Assembly: GCA_022747635.1 (NCBI GenBank)
Contig: JAKTNV010000003.1
Coordinates: 97,054,454 to 97,118,453 of the forward strand
From: Hetaerina americana
Lineage: Eukaryota; Arthropoda; Insecta; Odonata; Calopterygidae
Length of the DNA stretch: 64,000 nt
Direction: 5' to 3'
The translations under genes and the position numbers were made by a program. The notes under the pieces are model-generated. The model worked only from the letters and a program-made list of their open reading frames with translations, was not told the origin of the DNA and searched no databases. Position 1 is the first letter of the stretch. Each line of letters begins with the position of its first letter. This document shows, one piece after another, positions 11,181 to 24,689 of the stretch.

Positions 11181-12431
11181 AAATTCGTGTATTTTATTTG
11201 CCATTGCGAATAATAGCATAGTGGTAACAAAAGGAAAAGAAAATGAAAAAATGTGTTCTTTGGAAGTTTATATTAAAATATATTCCTCACCAAACTTTGT
11301 TTAAAATATTTGAAGAAAAAAATGCGCTCTGATGAGAAGAAATACTTGAATGATTTTTCGTTGACTTCAACAAATGTTTAACCGGAGAGAAATGGACTAA
11401 CTATAAAATTGTGAATGTTGTGTAGATTATGAGGCTTCATTGAGTTTCGGGGCCTGAAATATCTGATAGGCACGACTGATGGGTCTCGGGTCAGCCGCAG
11501 GAGTTCAGGTATTGTCGGTTGAGGGAGACGCTTAAAAAACGGAGATGCAAAAGAAGCCCATTATAGCGTCTCAGTGGGTAACGAATGGCGCTCAACCCTG
11601 GCCAACCCTGTCGAATCAGTCACTGTCCCACCGCCGGCCCTCCCCGCACTACTGCGCTCACTCAGCCTTCACTCCATCTATCCCCCTCTTCCCGCTCAGC
11701 CTCCTTCTGGCAGAAGAATTTCATACCTGGCACGCGGTATTCTCGAGGGCATTCTGAGAAACACAATGAGGCCGTTTTTAAAGCAAAAATACTTGCTGCC
11801 AAAGGCATCTTCGTACTTCGTCTACTGTGTACCTTTTCCAATTTTTGATTTAATGTTAAGAGTAACGTGATAACGCATTACTTTAATTTTAAGTCTTTCA
11901 TTAACTTGCAGGATAAAAAGAGATCAGGTATGTTTTTGGCTTATATTGAATACTGTAGAAAAAAAGCAGTAGCTTCTGTCGAGTTCATACTATCATACAC
12001 AAGGATATTTATACGCACATTCAGACGCGGGCATGTAAAAATAAAAAAGTATATTCAGATTAATATAATGTAGGATTTGAAATCAATTCTAATACAGTCC
12101 AGTATAATATCACTTGAAGGTTAGGAAAACGAATTGCAAGTGAGGAGCAATGGTTCATGTTCACAGTAGGTAGACAGGTGAAATATATAATTACCAGACT
12201 CTTTACTTTCTTCCAATTTTATCATTAAATAAATATAGCTGTGTATATGTACACTATGCATACGTGATATGTATATTTGCAAGCTATGATTTTCCTCTGC
12301 TAATTTATAGAAAATAAAATCAAATTACACTGTGTCAGGGCACTCTGGAATTCATTCTATCTGCGTGTTTGAAAAAAGGTAATTTTCAATTCCGCTCTGA
12401 GCGTTTGTACTATATTCCGTTGGCTTTCGTA
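11178..12431. other. Spacer with a weak GC-moderate patch
   Basis: AT-rich apart from 11460-11760, which is GC-moderate and pyrimidine-rich on the plus strand and has short overlapping ORFs in three frames. No domain or splice pattern supports coding. Confidence 0.5.
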
Positions 12432-12527
12432 TTTTTTTTTTAAGGTAATCTACCGGTTAAGGTAGGTTTTTCGATGGACACAACTACCAAACAAATATTT
12501 TGTGACTACTAACAAAACACAACCCTA
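12432..12527 (-). mobile_element. RTE-type LINE, 3'-end fragment (about 96 bp)
   Basis: On the plus strand a T10 run (12432-12441) is followed by the same sequence found at the 3' end of the intact RTE element at 47957-48055, with very few differences: AAGGTAATCTACCGGTTAAG, then the GATGGACACAACTACCAAAC region and the ACTACTAACAAAACAC region. Identity stops near 12527. It is thus a severely 5'-truncated insertion on the minus strand with a short poly-A-like tail. The near identity to the full-length copy suggests a recent event. I could not find a convincing target-site duplication. Confidence 0.85.
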
Positions 12528-14869
12528 GCTTCCCTCTTTTCCACACTAACCCTGCTCACTCCCCAGCATGCTTGGCATGGAAGCCAACCATCCTCTCGGG
12601 CCACACCCCTTCCCAGCTCTGAGTCATGCGCCCACCCATTCCCCACCCTCCCTGGAGGCCGATTCTGATGGACCACGGATATCGCTCTCTTTTCTGGCCA
12701 CGTGTGGGGGGTGGAGCTTCACCGTCTAATGAGGACCCGAGGGTACAGAGAGGGGACTTAACACTTGCCCTGCCGTATGAATTATAATCTATTAAGTTCC
12801 CTGTTTTAATTTCTCTGTGAGAACATTAGGTTACGAAGATAATTGGAACTGAAAATAAGGGAGATAACTTATGTTGCCTTTACTTTATTGGGTGCAATTC
12901 TAGATCTGAGTTGAAAATTTATCTGAATGATTTATGGAAATTTGTATCAAATGGGCATGAAATACTCAAATTATTTCTCAGCAGACTTTGGCGGTAAAAG
13001 TTGATATTTCTTGTCATTCTGCATGATGCCACTACGAATAGAATTGGCTTTGGTAAATGTGACAAGTCTAATTGTTTGTGAATGGATTTAAGATCATTGT
13101 CCAGTTAAATTTTGTGCGAAAAAAACTTTCAACAAGGCAACATTGTGTGACATGACGCTACCCGAATCATAAAGCTATGTTGCTTCAAACAATATTAAAG
13201 AGGTTTTAATTTTTAAATTGTCCATAAATACTCATCCTTGTGCTCGATCAATCGATAGCTTAGAGTAACAGACGAATGGATTTTATTTAATTGATTGAGG
13301 TTTATAATAAGAATGGCCGTGAAAGGTTCATATAACCAGCGTAATCTGCAAGTCTGAAAGCAGCCTGTAGTGAATACCTATCGCGCTGTCGCGACAAAAC
13401 CAAAAGACTATTGCACAGGGTCCTCCATTCTCCGAAAATGCCGCGACGACTCTCTCCCTTGCGAAGCCAAGATACAAATATGTAAGTCCTCCTCGAACTC
13501 TTCCTTCCCTCCACCACTAACTCCTCTTTCCTCACCACAACGCTTCCCTGGGCTCTTAAGCGGCGCTTTCTGAGCACGAGAGGACGCCAACGTTTATTAA
13601 GCCCGGTTGACTCATGGGTAATTAACATGGGATCTCAAATTCTCCTCGTTCCAACCATTGCCTCTTTCTTTCCGTCGGCGTTACATTCCACGTTTTAGAT
13701 TTCCTACCCTGGCCATACATTTTCCATTCCGCTGGCAATAAACAATATTGATGCTGTGCTTCAATTATCCCTTCAGTTTGGTACTTTTTCGCGAATTCCC
13801 AAAGTCAACTCTAATTGAAATGAATCAATGCCATCAGTTTGTCTATTTTAACATCATAATACCTATTGACAGCCAGAAAGGTGTTAATATTTGCTATTTT
13901 CCATGGTATCAGACTTAACAGTAGTCGTATCCATGTGAGTAATCACTTATATGTGCTATTTTGACTTTAACTTTGTACCAAAAACTTATAAATCTATGAT
14001 TAAGGAAGCAAATTATGCCCATATTAATCGATGCTGACCAAAGTAAAGAACCAGTTTCCATAATCAAGTTCACGTTGTCGTCCGGGCCGTCTTCAAATTA
14101 AGTCGGATCGGTTTGTTTATTCTTTTTAAAAAAATTATATTTAACATAAGGTAAACGAGTAAGTTATGACTCAGTTATATACAAAACATTTGGTTAATAA
14201 CTTAATTAAGTAACTTTAACTCTAAAAGGGTATATATTGCCTTAATGTGGACAATAAGTTTTAAGTTCTATGCTTTTTAATAGGTTCATTAATTGAAGAA
14301 TAGAAAATAGTAAATAAACGCCAGCAAGATAATCGAAATGACTGATTGTATATTATAGGCATTTGTTACAATTGAATTAGATCAGATAAAACACGTATTT
14401 TTTTGGAGAATTCTGCAACAAACAACGCCAATTGGCCATTTTAATTATTCAGAAAAATTGCAATTGTATTGACAGTGTATTAAACAGAAACACAATGCAT
14501 GTTTTAAATTTCTTGTTCACTGTCTAAATCAACACCGAATGTAGTAACGGAAATTAAATTCCATCCTTACTAATTAACATGCATAACAGATCATCTTAAT
14601 TAGACAATATCGAACTAACCCATAAACAAACGGAAAAGCATAAGCATATTATTGCAATTATAACTTCTCAAATTTATCCATCTTGGCCAACGGGACAAGT
14701 GCTTTCCCCTCTCTACATTCACAAACGAGTACTTTTCTTCGCATAGAAAACTTAAGTGGTCCTTTTTCTTAACCTTTGCACAATTTTAACCCCCAGGATA
14801 ATATATTTTTGAGTGTGTTATGACAACTCTCCCCAAGATCCTTTCCCTTCAGAAAACAAACACTTTTTC
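12528..14869. other. Mostly AT-rich spacer with two GC-moderate patches
   Basis: GC-moderate patches lie at about 12540-12770 and 13400-13700. The second holds a 108-residue minus ORF (13302-13628) rich in Arg and Ser and without a recognisable domain. The remainder is AT-rich with nothing recognised. Confidence 0.5.
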
Positions 14870-15029
14870 TCTCAGGCAATAAAAAAATATGAATCCTCAC
14901 TAGACGAAGAAAAGGAGGGAGACAAGAGAGGGGGAAGGGAGAAATGATTGAGGAAGAAGAAGAAGTGGTGTCGTGTGGGTTTGAGACGGGGGCGGTGGGC
15001 TCGGAAGAAAAATAACGGAAGAGCAAGTA

Positions 15030-15069
<40 letters not shown>

Positions 15070-15810
15070 AAGGAGGCTCTCGGGGAAGAGGGAAGAAGGG
15101 GTGAAGTTGCGGGTGGGGACGTTTTGGAATAATATCAAGGGAGGGATGGATACGGAGCGGGTTTGGAGACGCAGCTCTCCACGACACGGCCCGCGGGGGG
15201 TAGGAGGGTGAACTGCGGGGATTGTTGAATACCGAAGGGATACGGGAAGAGAGAGGGGAGGATTGGTGCAGAACGGAAGGGGGAGGCACAGCAGGGAGGA
15301 GGGGAACGAAGCTTGGTGCTGTGGTGGGAATTTTTGAGGAGGATGAGGAGGGGTTGGGAATGGGCCGGGGAAGGGGATGGCCGACGGCGTAGCGGAGAGT
15401 AGACAAAAGAATCGGCTTAGTCCTACTGGCGGGGGTGGCGCGAGGGGGAGTGGCGAGAAATGATTCAGCGGAGACGGAAGTGACGCACGGCTGCTAGCAA
15501 GTGGAGGAGGAAGGGGGAACGGGCGGTAGAGGGGTGGAATAGAGGGGATGGAGACGGGGCAGTAGAGGGAGCCCGAGAAAAAGGGGCAGCAAGTAGTAAA
15601 TTGATTGGTCAGGGAAGGAGAGGGTGTGCGCGAGGGTGCTTGCTTGGAAGACGGGGAAGGGAGGGAGGATGAAGAGAGTTGGGGGCATTTAGCGGGAATT
15701 GCGGCCTGGGTGAAGGAAACGGGTGGGGGGCCCCTCGGGAGAAGGGAAAGAAAGAATAAGATGGAGGGACACAGGAGGGTGGCCAGAGTTGTAAAGGGGC
15801 GAGTGTTCAA
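14870..15810. other. GC-rich island F, strongly G/A-skewed on plus strand
   Basis: Nearly 0.9 kb of purine-rich plus strand with a long (GA)n run inside. The minus strand has a 323-residue ORF (14872-15843) made almost wholly of Pro, Ser, Leu and Phe, as any CT-rich strand lacking TAA/TAG words would give, plus shadows in the other frames. I do not call it a gene. Sharp AT-rich borders mark both ends. Confidence 0.55.
15032..15065. repeat. (GA)n microsatellite
   Basis: About 34 bp of GA dinucleotides inside a purine-rich island. Confidence 0.95.
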
Positions 15811-16481
15811 CAAAAGGGGGGTAATCAATTTAAATTTATTCATTAGGCTTCAGCGGATCCGCAGAGGTTTCTTTTGAAAAATTCGTCAATAATCTACTGC
15901 AAAATTATGCAGCTGAGAAGTGAAACGAATTTCAATTGTAAAATTAAAGACAAGTTCATTAGATGTATAATTAAGTCTTTCATATTTGTGAAATCAAATT
16001 TCTACATTAGTTGTCACGTGTTATAAAATCAAGTTAAATTCTTAAAAATAACATATTTTTCATAAAACGCAGGCGTTAAGATAATTAGGTTATACTTTCA
16101 CTGAATGATATTATTTTGTCAGTGGCTTGTTTGCAACGCTGGAAGGATTTGCTAGCAAGTTTTTTCTATCTATGCAAGAAATATCTCTTTCTTATTTGGA
16201 AAAGTTCATCTGATTTATTGCTGAAAGTAGTTTATAGATAAGTGACGGTAGTTAAAACGTCGAAATAGTATTTTGCTGACCTTCTATGAATTTGAAATGA
16301 AATTGAAGTGATGTTTCGTTAAATGAAATGAATCCAAGCAATGAATGAATGCATCTTAGTACGATATTTCTTTGGACTGTAGAATATATCCCCAAATATT
16401 TTGGTGTTAATTTAATTTCGATATAGCGTTTTTTCGAAACTGTGATTACTTGTAAAAGGCTGTACATCTAGATAACTCTCA
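15811..16481. other. AT-rich spacer
   Basis: Nothing is recognised. Confidence 0.65.
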
Positions 16482-16562
16482 CGTCTAACACGTCCTAACA
16501 CCCCCCGCCACACGCCCTTGCGGCGGCTTGCGGGGTATTATGTTGATGTAGATGTAGATGTC
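16482..16562 (+). mobile_element. Short GC-rich hairpin element with GATGTA tandem tail
   Basis: An abrupt GC-rich segment in AT-rich DNA. It has a CCCCGC...GCGGGG inverted repeat (about 16503-16535) with two CTTGCGG words inside, then GGGGTATTATGTT, and ends in a tandem GATGTA tail (about 16545-16560). A compact structured 3' end followed by a short tandem repeat is typical of the 3' ends of non-LTR elements and of the SINEs that share their tails. I infer a heavily truncated LINE or SINE end, but I cannot name the family, and no target-site duplication is clear. Confidence 0.4.
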
Positions 16563-17079
16563 TGATTTCAATCTAAGGTGTTAATTAGATGATCAACAAA
16601 GTATACATTTTTAAATTAAAATAAAAATTTCAAAATAAATCACTCTATAACATAAATTTGCTTTTGAAACACAACTACCGAGGTCCTGAGAGAACTATAC
16701 CTCTGGTAATAAGGCTTAGTTATAATAATAACAGCTGTCATTTGGTGTTTAAAAAATATGTGCTAGAATCACATTCAAGCGTATGAGCAACACCAAAGTC
16801 TATACTTGTCAATGTGCCATAAATATTCGATGCCGGATTCCTTCCCATACATCTTTTATTATCAACTTTGATGAGTTTATTTCAAATTTATGTGAAGGCG
16901 AATCTTGTAATATTATTTCAATTAAAAACATCTACAAATATAACCATATTAATAGAAAATTCATATGCGTACATTTATCCTAAAGAGAAGTGAATACTTA
17001 AATGTGTTAAGGATTCTTTAATTTTAATCATTTATATCTTCTAAATTAAAATATATAAAATAATTTTACGTGGAGCCGT
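16563..17079. other. AT-rich spacer
   Basis: Nothing is recognised. Confidence 0.65.
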
Positions 17080-18060
17080 TTTGATTCCTAATCACAAATT
17101 TTTTTCATTCATTCACATGTTCTCGCAACACGAAAACCTAAACCGAAACCCAACCAAATGCCACTTCCTCATTCATTTTGAGTCCTTAATGTCAATCTGC
17201 CCACGGTCGCCTGATCCCCGTGACGTGGAGGGACTTATGAAAAGAAAACAGAAAATTTCCCCGTCCTTCACATGACAGAACATTCTTTTCAAGTCTCTCT
17301 CATTATCTCCCCGGACTGTTTACCCTCTCGTCCTCCGAATGAAGAAAAAAACGCCACCAATCACGCGGCGAAAGGACACAAGAGGATGCGCGGGCTCGAC
17401 TAACGCCAAGCAAACTGAAGTGTGCGCTGCGCTGCGGGGGGGGGGGGCAAGGAGGGCACAGGGAGGAAAGGGGACTTTAGGGTTTTTAGAGGGGTGGGGT
17501 GGCCACGGGAATGGAGTGTAGGGGTAGATGACTGAGACGGAGGGAAGGAGGCGGGGGCATATGGGGAAAGAAAGATATTTACTAGAGGCTGAGAGAGAGA
17601 GAGGGGGGGGAAGAGTGGGTCTATTTATGCTCCCTTTGTTGTCGCCGCCGTCTTACGAACACCACAAATCAATCCACACCCACGACCAACGAGTCGAGAG
17701 TCTTCATCCCCGCCAAACAACCGACCGCCTTCCCCCTCCGCCGTCCAACCGTGCTCTCTTTACGGAGGCCCCCGCCACCCCCCACACCTCACCCTCAGCG
17801 GCAGCACCATTTCTCCTCACTTTCTTTCCACCCCCCTGAGTCTCCCTCTTCTCCTTTCCTGGAGCACCTTTTGTTTCTCACTCCCTCCCTGCATCCTCCT
17901 CCATTCCTCAAGTCTTCGGGTAAAGCAACACCAGTGAAATTAAGGAGAAGCAACTCAGCAGGAAACACATCCCCATATGTTTTCAAGCATCCACTTTCAC
18001 CCCGTTGGCCCCTCGCGAGCGCCACTGGGAAAGAGACGTTTAAGTACCCTTAGAATATTT
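17080..18060. other. GC-rich island G with G12 run and purine-to-pyrimidine switch
   Basis: A G12 homopolymer (17436-17447) opens a G/A-rich part to about 17625; from about 17640 to 17900 the plus strand is C/T-rich. ORFs on both strands are Pro/Ser/His- or Gly/Arg-rich without domains. Confidence 0.5.
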
Positions 18061-18839
18061 CTATCATGTCACTCTAAAACTAATTGATGAGAGCTTGCTG
18101 TGTATTTATGTCAAGAAGTTGCGTTATGGGAGTGTTACGATTGTGGGAATTAAAGCGATGTGTTGTCAAAGCAAAGGAATGCTTTCTTCGCGCTAATTAA
18201 CGGTGATAGAGAAGTCAAAATGAAGTATACTGACCATAAGTTTTGGCTTCATCACTGAGAGTAGACAGGAAACAAATGGGATTTACAAAAATAGGCATAT
18301 CTACCTCATGTGCAAGCAAGGGCTAAGGAATTTTAATTTTGCCCTGAATAATTTGAATGATTCCATTGGTAACAAATGAAATAACATTATTACTTTGATG
18401 CTTAATATGTTACAGACTTAACCAGTTCACAAAGTTTAGATTCTGTCGCAAATTATACTACTCAGAAACTCTTTTAGCAGTTACAACCTGCAAACATTTA
18501 ACTCAATGAAAATAATAATTTAGTTTTTTCCCTCCAAGTGATTAGTTCGCTACAAAATTTTTAAGAATCCTGTTCAAATTTCTTATAATATTACCGTCGA
18601 TAAAGACTAAAATACAAAATTACCTATTTTTTCTGCCAATCGGATGGATTTTTCTCAATGCAATAAAAAATTAATCACATTGCAGATGAAATATCATTAG
18701 TTTAGGAAAATGGTGTACCTTATGTAGAATTTGTTAAAATCGTTTTATGTTAACCTTATTCCCTTTCCGAGTCCCGGATAATTTATCCCTGATATTATGA
18801 TATAAATATTGGAGGTGATATTTCTGCATTACTTGCCAC
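18061..18839. other. AT-rich spacer
   Basis: Nothing is recognised. Confidence 0.65.
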
Positions 18840-20200
18840 TCACTGTGACGACCATATCATTCTCTTGACTCTTCATTCCTCCTCCTCTTGCTCCTTTTCT
18901 CATATTCTCTCATCCTTCACTTTTCCCTCTTTCCTCTTTCCCCTGTTATTAATGTCTCACCGCTCCGTCCCAGTGACTGGGTTAATGCCTCCAGTGCTGG
19001 TGCACGGCTGACTCGGCTGTGTGTCCATGCCCTCACCAACCAACCCTCGGGACACCCTTCACTCATCTGAAATTATCCCAGCTTGGCCACAAAGTCCATT
19101 CCTCCTTCCTCTTCAATCATTTCATCAGTAATAGCGCAGATTCAAAGGCTTGCCGAATCGCCAAACGAAAACCGATCCCACCATTCTCCACTCGCCACGA
19201 TCCTGTACGACCCAAGGCGTTCACAAGTGAGAATCTCCTAAAAAAACGATTTTTTCGAAAAAAGCGGCACCGCCGCATTTGTTTTCACCTTAGCCACCTA
19301 ATCACGCGATCAAGTGGGCAGCGGAAAGAGGGCTCGCCGCGAGGATGTTCCCTCCGTCGCTCCCCAAAAAAACACGCGCGTCGAGGAGGGAGGAGCCGGA
19401 GTTTTCCTCAAAAGCAGAGCTATGTCCGTTAAAGGAAAGGAGGCGGAGGTGTTTTAAAGAGGGGCCTCCGAGAATGGAGAGGACGGGGAGCGGTCGAGAA
19501 GGGATGCGAATCAAGCACTAGCACGAAGTGTTTAGTAGATAAAAGAGTTTGTGGGAGAATGTAGTAGGCAGTCGAGAGTGACGAAGTGCGTGGGAGGAGG
19601 AAAGGGCGGACCGGAACACGCGTTTGCGCATGAATAATGGACTTGGGGATTCGTGGACGCGTGTACATAGATTCAGGGTATTAAGTCTCCGTGAACTCAC
19701 CTCAACGACCCCCTCGAACTACCTGCGACACCCTCACCCGACGACGCCTTCCTCTTCCTTCCTTCCCCTGGTTAGCGTTGGTGGTCGTGGTCCCTATATT
19801 AAGCCATCAGAGTCGGTGAAAGTCTCTCAGGTAGGAGATGAGTTTCGGGGGAGATGCTACCATTTAGCAAGGAGAAACAGAGAGGGAGAGAAAGATGAGG
19901 CCTCGCTAGATCACAGCGTGGTGTAGGGTAACAAGGAAATGGAGAAAAAAGCACGGAAGACGCAAGGAAGGGAGTTGTAAGGGCCCGGGCTTCTTCGACC
20001 CATCCCACGAGACCCAAAGATTTAGCAAAAGGGACACAAGAAGGGGCGGGCCTGGGAATGGGGAGAGAGAGGCCTCTTCAGGGCATACACTAGAATATTA
20101 GACTTGCGAGAAACAGGAGTGCGCCATAAAACTTTCTCTCTTCCTGCCTTCCCGGTCGTTTCCTTATCCCCAGCACACAATATGAGACTCTATTTCCCTC
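18840..20200. other. GC-rich island H, mixed skew
   Basis: A GC-moderate to GC-rich stretch alternating between C/T-rich (18850-18960, 19690-19770) and G/A-rich (19310-19630, 19820-19960) on the plus strand. A splice-donor-like CTCAG|GTAGGA has its exon end at 19830. The 137-residue plus ORF 19019-19432 is Ser/Arg/His-rich with no family recognised. Confidence 0.45.
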
Positions 20201-21339
20201 CTTGTTTACGTTTGTACTTGGCCGTGACTTCCTGGCTGGTGTAAACAATACCGATGAGCTAAATATGTGCCGAAATGTAGCGTGTGAAACTCATTAAACG
20301 CTTCGTATTCGCAAAAACGGTGTGTTGACCATATTATAGGGAGGTTTTTGCTGCAGCTTGAACTTATTTTAGGTAAATAGAAAAGCATTTCGTTTCCCAG
20401 TTTCCTGAGAAATTTTGTAATAAAATTTTGGAAGCGGTGTGGAATTTATATTTACTTTGGAAAAAAAATCCTCACAATTCCACTGAAGACATTGAATGAG
20501 TGTCTAAAAAACCACGCAATCGTAGGTTCACACCCTTAATTGAAAATTTAAAAGCGATGGAAGGTAAATAAACATCCTTATAATAGCATTTGGTTTTTTC
20601 ACTGTGAATCATGTGCAAAATGGCAAAAAATTTAGGGCGTAAGTGAAATGTCTCGCACTTTAACTCTATGTTTCTAAGATATTATTCTAGTGCTTTGGAC
20701 GTGTAAACTCGCGGCTAAATTTTTTAAAACTTAATGTACTTAAGGTGCCTAATTTTTCATGCTAAAAATAATATTTGAAGAATGTTTTTGAGTGGTTCTT
20801 ACAATGGGATTGTATAAACGAAAGATTTACGAGTTTGATTGTAGATCTTGTACATATCCCACAAGTCCTCCATGTGGGTGAAAGATATCTAGCTTTCCTT
20901 CAGTGTGAATCAAAGAACAGGTTCAATATTTTAGCAGGGAGTGATAATTTAATTATTAATTATCAAAGTATGTATATCTTTTATAAATAAATAGAATCAC
21001 CCGATATTTGATTGCTTAATGTTGGTTGTTTAGTATTTTCTCTACATTAATATTATTCACTACATACTGAAAGTACCGTCTGTACAAAGAGTACCCACGG
21101 AATATCTTCCATGTGGTGTAAATAATAACGCACTGCTAGGAGCTAAAAATTAAGAAAAATCCTTATTTCCCTTAATAAACCTTAACATCTTGAAGGTTCC
21201 CAAGATCAATAAGATACTTTCCTGAAAAGAAAACAAAAGACAGAGCCGAGTATGTGAAGTATTTCCTCAGTTTCTTGGAACAAAAGGTGAAAAGGTGAAT
21301 GATAGATATGAAATCGTTTTAAGTGGGGAATTGAAAATA
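20201..21339. other. AT-rich spacer
   Basis: Nothing is recognised. Confidence 0.65.
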
Positions 21340-21800
21340 TGAAGTCCTGAGTGGGGGATGTTGAATGGAAAAATTATCAACTCAGGGATACTTCGAACCA
21401 CACTTTTCTCGAGAAAGCGGTGTAAGATTGGTGGGAAGAGAGAGAGGAAAGGGGAGTGAATGGGTGGGGGGTGGGGTGTGGAGAGGGCGACGGAGCTCTG
21501 GAGTTGGAGGGTGCGGGGGAAGGGTGCCGGCGAGGGGGGCGGCGGCGAGGCATTTCGAGGTCCCTTCGAATTGATTTACTGCCGGGAGAGGAACTCCTCC
21601 GCTCTTCTTGCGAAGCATTCGCCCCCTTCCCCTGTCCTTCTTCCCGTGCTTCAGCCCCCCCCCCACTCCCTGCTTGCCTCCTATGCTCCCATCCGCCTCC
21701 CGAATCCTTGCGTTTCCCTTCCTCTCCTCCTCCTTCCACCGAATCTCCTCCCTCCAATTTTTTCTCCTCCTTTTTTCCCCACTATATATTATTCGATTCA
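21340..21800. other. GC-rich island I with purine-to-pyrimidine switch
   Basis: G/A-rich on the plus strand to about 21560, then C/T-rich from about 21600 to 21780. ORFs of 120-159 residues on both strands overlap in several frames and are compositional. Confidence 0.5.
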
Positions 21801-22599
21801 CATTATCTTCCTCCTTAGTGAAAAACACGCATTTCGTTCTATATTTAAACTCTTGGAGCACTTATCGCCTCATTTTAACTCGGGGAAAATTATGGAGGAA
21901 ATTTCTATCTCTACCGGTCACTGAGGTTCATTTGTGCCCACGGTTTTCCTTTAATTTAGGGTCTTCTCTTGACAGAAAAAAGGTACTCGTAATGACGGAA
22001 GTAAAACTGATTCTTATGCTATAAAATTGTAACTTAATTAAATGAAAAGTTTCCCTCACCTAGGAATATATTAGCACTTGAAAATTTGAGTCTACCTATG
22101 CTGTAGACGGGTAAGAAAAAAATACTTTTTAATACTTGACATGATGTGAAAATATTTCTTAAATATCCCTTGTGCAAATAACAAGTATATCACTCTTTGT
22201 ACCCTGAGTTCGTTTAAAGGAAACTTTTACCAATGCTCTAATATTTCCAATTGTAGACTTTAAACACACGGTTGCAAACCATTTTTTTGTAGTCTCTAAA
22301 ACACTGAACCCACAGTTTTATTAAGCCCTAAAATGTACATAAAATACATTACACATAGTATAAACATTCCTTTGAATAATTGATATCTCATTTTTAAGGA
22401 AAAGTTACTTTCAGGTGAGATACCTTATCGAAAGAGTAATAGGATTAAACATTTCATATTTTCCATATCCTCCCGTCAAAGACAAATCAAATTTCATAAA
22501 ATATCCCCAAAGATCGAGGAAAATGATAAGAAATCTGTCGTTTGATGCAGTAATAATTTTATTCATTATACTTCAATTTTAAGTTCACGATTGTAATTA
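21801..22599. other. AT-rich spacer
   Basis: Nothing is recognised. Confidence 0.65.
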
Positions 22600-23530
22600 A
22601 CATGAATCCTCTCTCTGCCTTGCGAGACTTCGTTTCCTGCTCGTTCGCTTCGCTCAAAATCTTGCCGAACATTTTTCGAGAAATGTTCTCGTTTTTCCAG
22701 CCCTTAAACCTCGTGAACTAACCCAGCTTTTCCCTCATTCCCAGCGTTCCTTTAGTAGGGCTTCTGTCCTGCCGAAACGAGAAAAAAAAGTTCCTCTCAA
22801 AAAGGAGGAACATACACAATTCTCACCCACTTTCTCTTTCCCAGGCACACTTCCTCCACCCGCCCCGGAGGAGTCGCCCTTCACCTCCTCCCACCCCCAC
22901 CGAGCCCACCTCACCCCTCGAAGGGTCCCTTTGTCTCGTCATTCCTCCGCCGCCGTCTCCCCAATGTCAACCGAGCAATATCCCTGTTACCCTCCGCTGT
23001 CTGAATTCATCTCTCCCACCTCCTCGACGGCTTTCTTCCTCCGGTGACTTTTGCGCAAAAAGGGGCTCGAAAATGACAAGGAAAACCTTCACTTTCACCA
23101 TGTTTTCTCTTTCCAACCAGAATCCCCCCTCTTCTCAATTCAGAGAACGAGAGGAGGAACCTCTCCGTTTCGACAATGAGTACCCGTGCGACAGGAGGGA
23201 AGATGACTTCATCCCCGGCAGTCGTCTCCCTCGTGGGTGAGGGTGAAGGATGGTTGTGCTCCCCAAGAGTCCTCGCTGTTCCATCCGCAGACGTCCTTCA
23301 CAGATTGGCAACCCGCGAGGCGAAGTGAGCGGGCTACGGAGACGACCACGGTGAGAGTCGGAGTGCTCTTCGCGAGAACGCTTGGAGGGCATCCGGAAGA
23401 ACGAACACAGGGAGCATGGCGTTTGTAGGATGGCGGGAGACTCCACAGGCGCCATTTTGTCTTGGAATTAAGTGAACGCTGATGGAGCCGTTGGGATAAC
23501 TCATAAGTCAAGGTGGGATGCAGGGGATCA
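22600..23530. other. GC-rich island J, promoter-like
   Basis: C/T-rich with CpGs at 22820-23120, then mixed. The word GGCGCCATTTTGT at 23448-23460 is a good minus-strand match to the YY1/PHO-type AAAATGGCG site, which in animals often lies at or just downstream of transcription starts. A splice-donor match, TGAA|GTAAGT with exon end at 23560, follows about 100 bases later on the plus strand. The order fits a plus-strand promoter and short noncoding first exon. This is an inference from motifs only. Confidence 0.35.
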
Positions 23531-23560
23531 TCAAGAATATTTGATCATGTGGAGATTGAA

Positions 23561-24689
23561 GTAAGTATTCAGTTGTAAATATTTCTTCTGCTCCCAATTT
23601 TTGTGTATGTTAAATTCCATATCTATCTGCTTCAATTGATTAAATTAAGGTAATTTTCACTGAGGCCTGCCAGTTTTAACTGGTTGCATCGGCGCCCTGC
23701 ATTAAATAATACCTAGATAATAGCGGCATAAGGGTACATACCGATTCGTGGACAGATTTTCCCACTTCAAAGTGTTTGTTTAAATCAATCTTCTTATTCA
23801 ATTATTCGTAATATAGAGTGATGATATTGTAATACTTTGTAAATGCATTTGAAGTTAGTAGGTTTGCCACCAATGTTGTTACTCTCTTCGTGTGCTTTTA
23901 GACAGTAGAATAAAATATGGACTCATGGTGAATAGTTTCCATTTAAGTAGGTGTTTTAATATACTTGATATAGATTGACTTATAAATGTTGGTTACAATT
24001 TACCACAGGTTCCTTGTAGGTAAAGCTAAAACTTACTTATATCATCTATATTTACCCAGAAAGATACACTTAATGCTAAAACAGGGTAAATCGAAAAGAT
24101 ATCATTGTTATGTTTAATGCAGTTTTAATAATAACTTTTATGCAAAAAACAACGTTGAAATATTTTTAATAGATAATGTAAAGAATTAAACACCCGAGGA
24201 AATTATATATCCCTCGGAATGGACGATATAACATTCACAAAATATTTTTTCCTAGTCTTAATGCATACGAATTGCGACGGTTTTCACTGTTATATATTTG
24301 CGTCCCATTTATACAGTGGATTATTGAAATATTGTGATATCTGATTGAACAAATTTTTACTAAGTGTTAGAAGCATAAAAGGAAAATTAACTGGAAAACT
24401 ACTTATTCTAATACTTCTCATCCTTATTATTTCATTACTCTGAGTTTGGTGTGGTACTTGGGCAAGTGTTGGAGGTTTACACTTATAAAATTACATTATA
24501 GCATTTGGAGATAAAATTTGATATTTTCTCTAAACCTATAACAGCATATTCATAGGAAAGAGAGATTTTACTGCTTTTAAAATTCATCGCAATGCATCTG
24601 GATTTATTTCAACCCAGATATAAAGTGATCTAAAACGTCGTCTTCATAAGAGGTTATCAAACAAACTACGGAATTATCTTTAGACAATC
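23561..24689. other. AT-rich spacer
   Basis: Nothing is recognised. Confidence 0.65.

Noticed and set aside
14872..15843. 323-residue minus-strand ORF
   Set aside because: Almost all Pro/Ser/Leu/Phe on the CT-rich strand of a skewed island, with similar ORFs in the other frames; expected from lack of A in stop codons, no domain.
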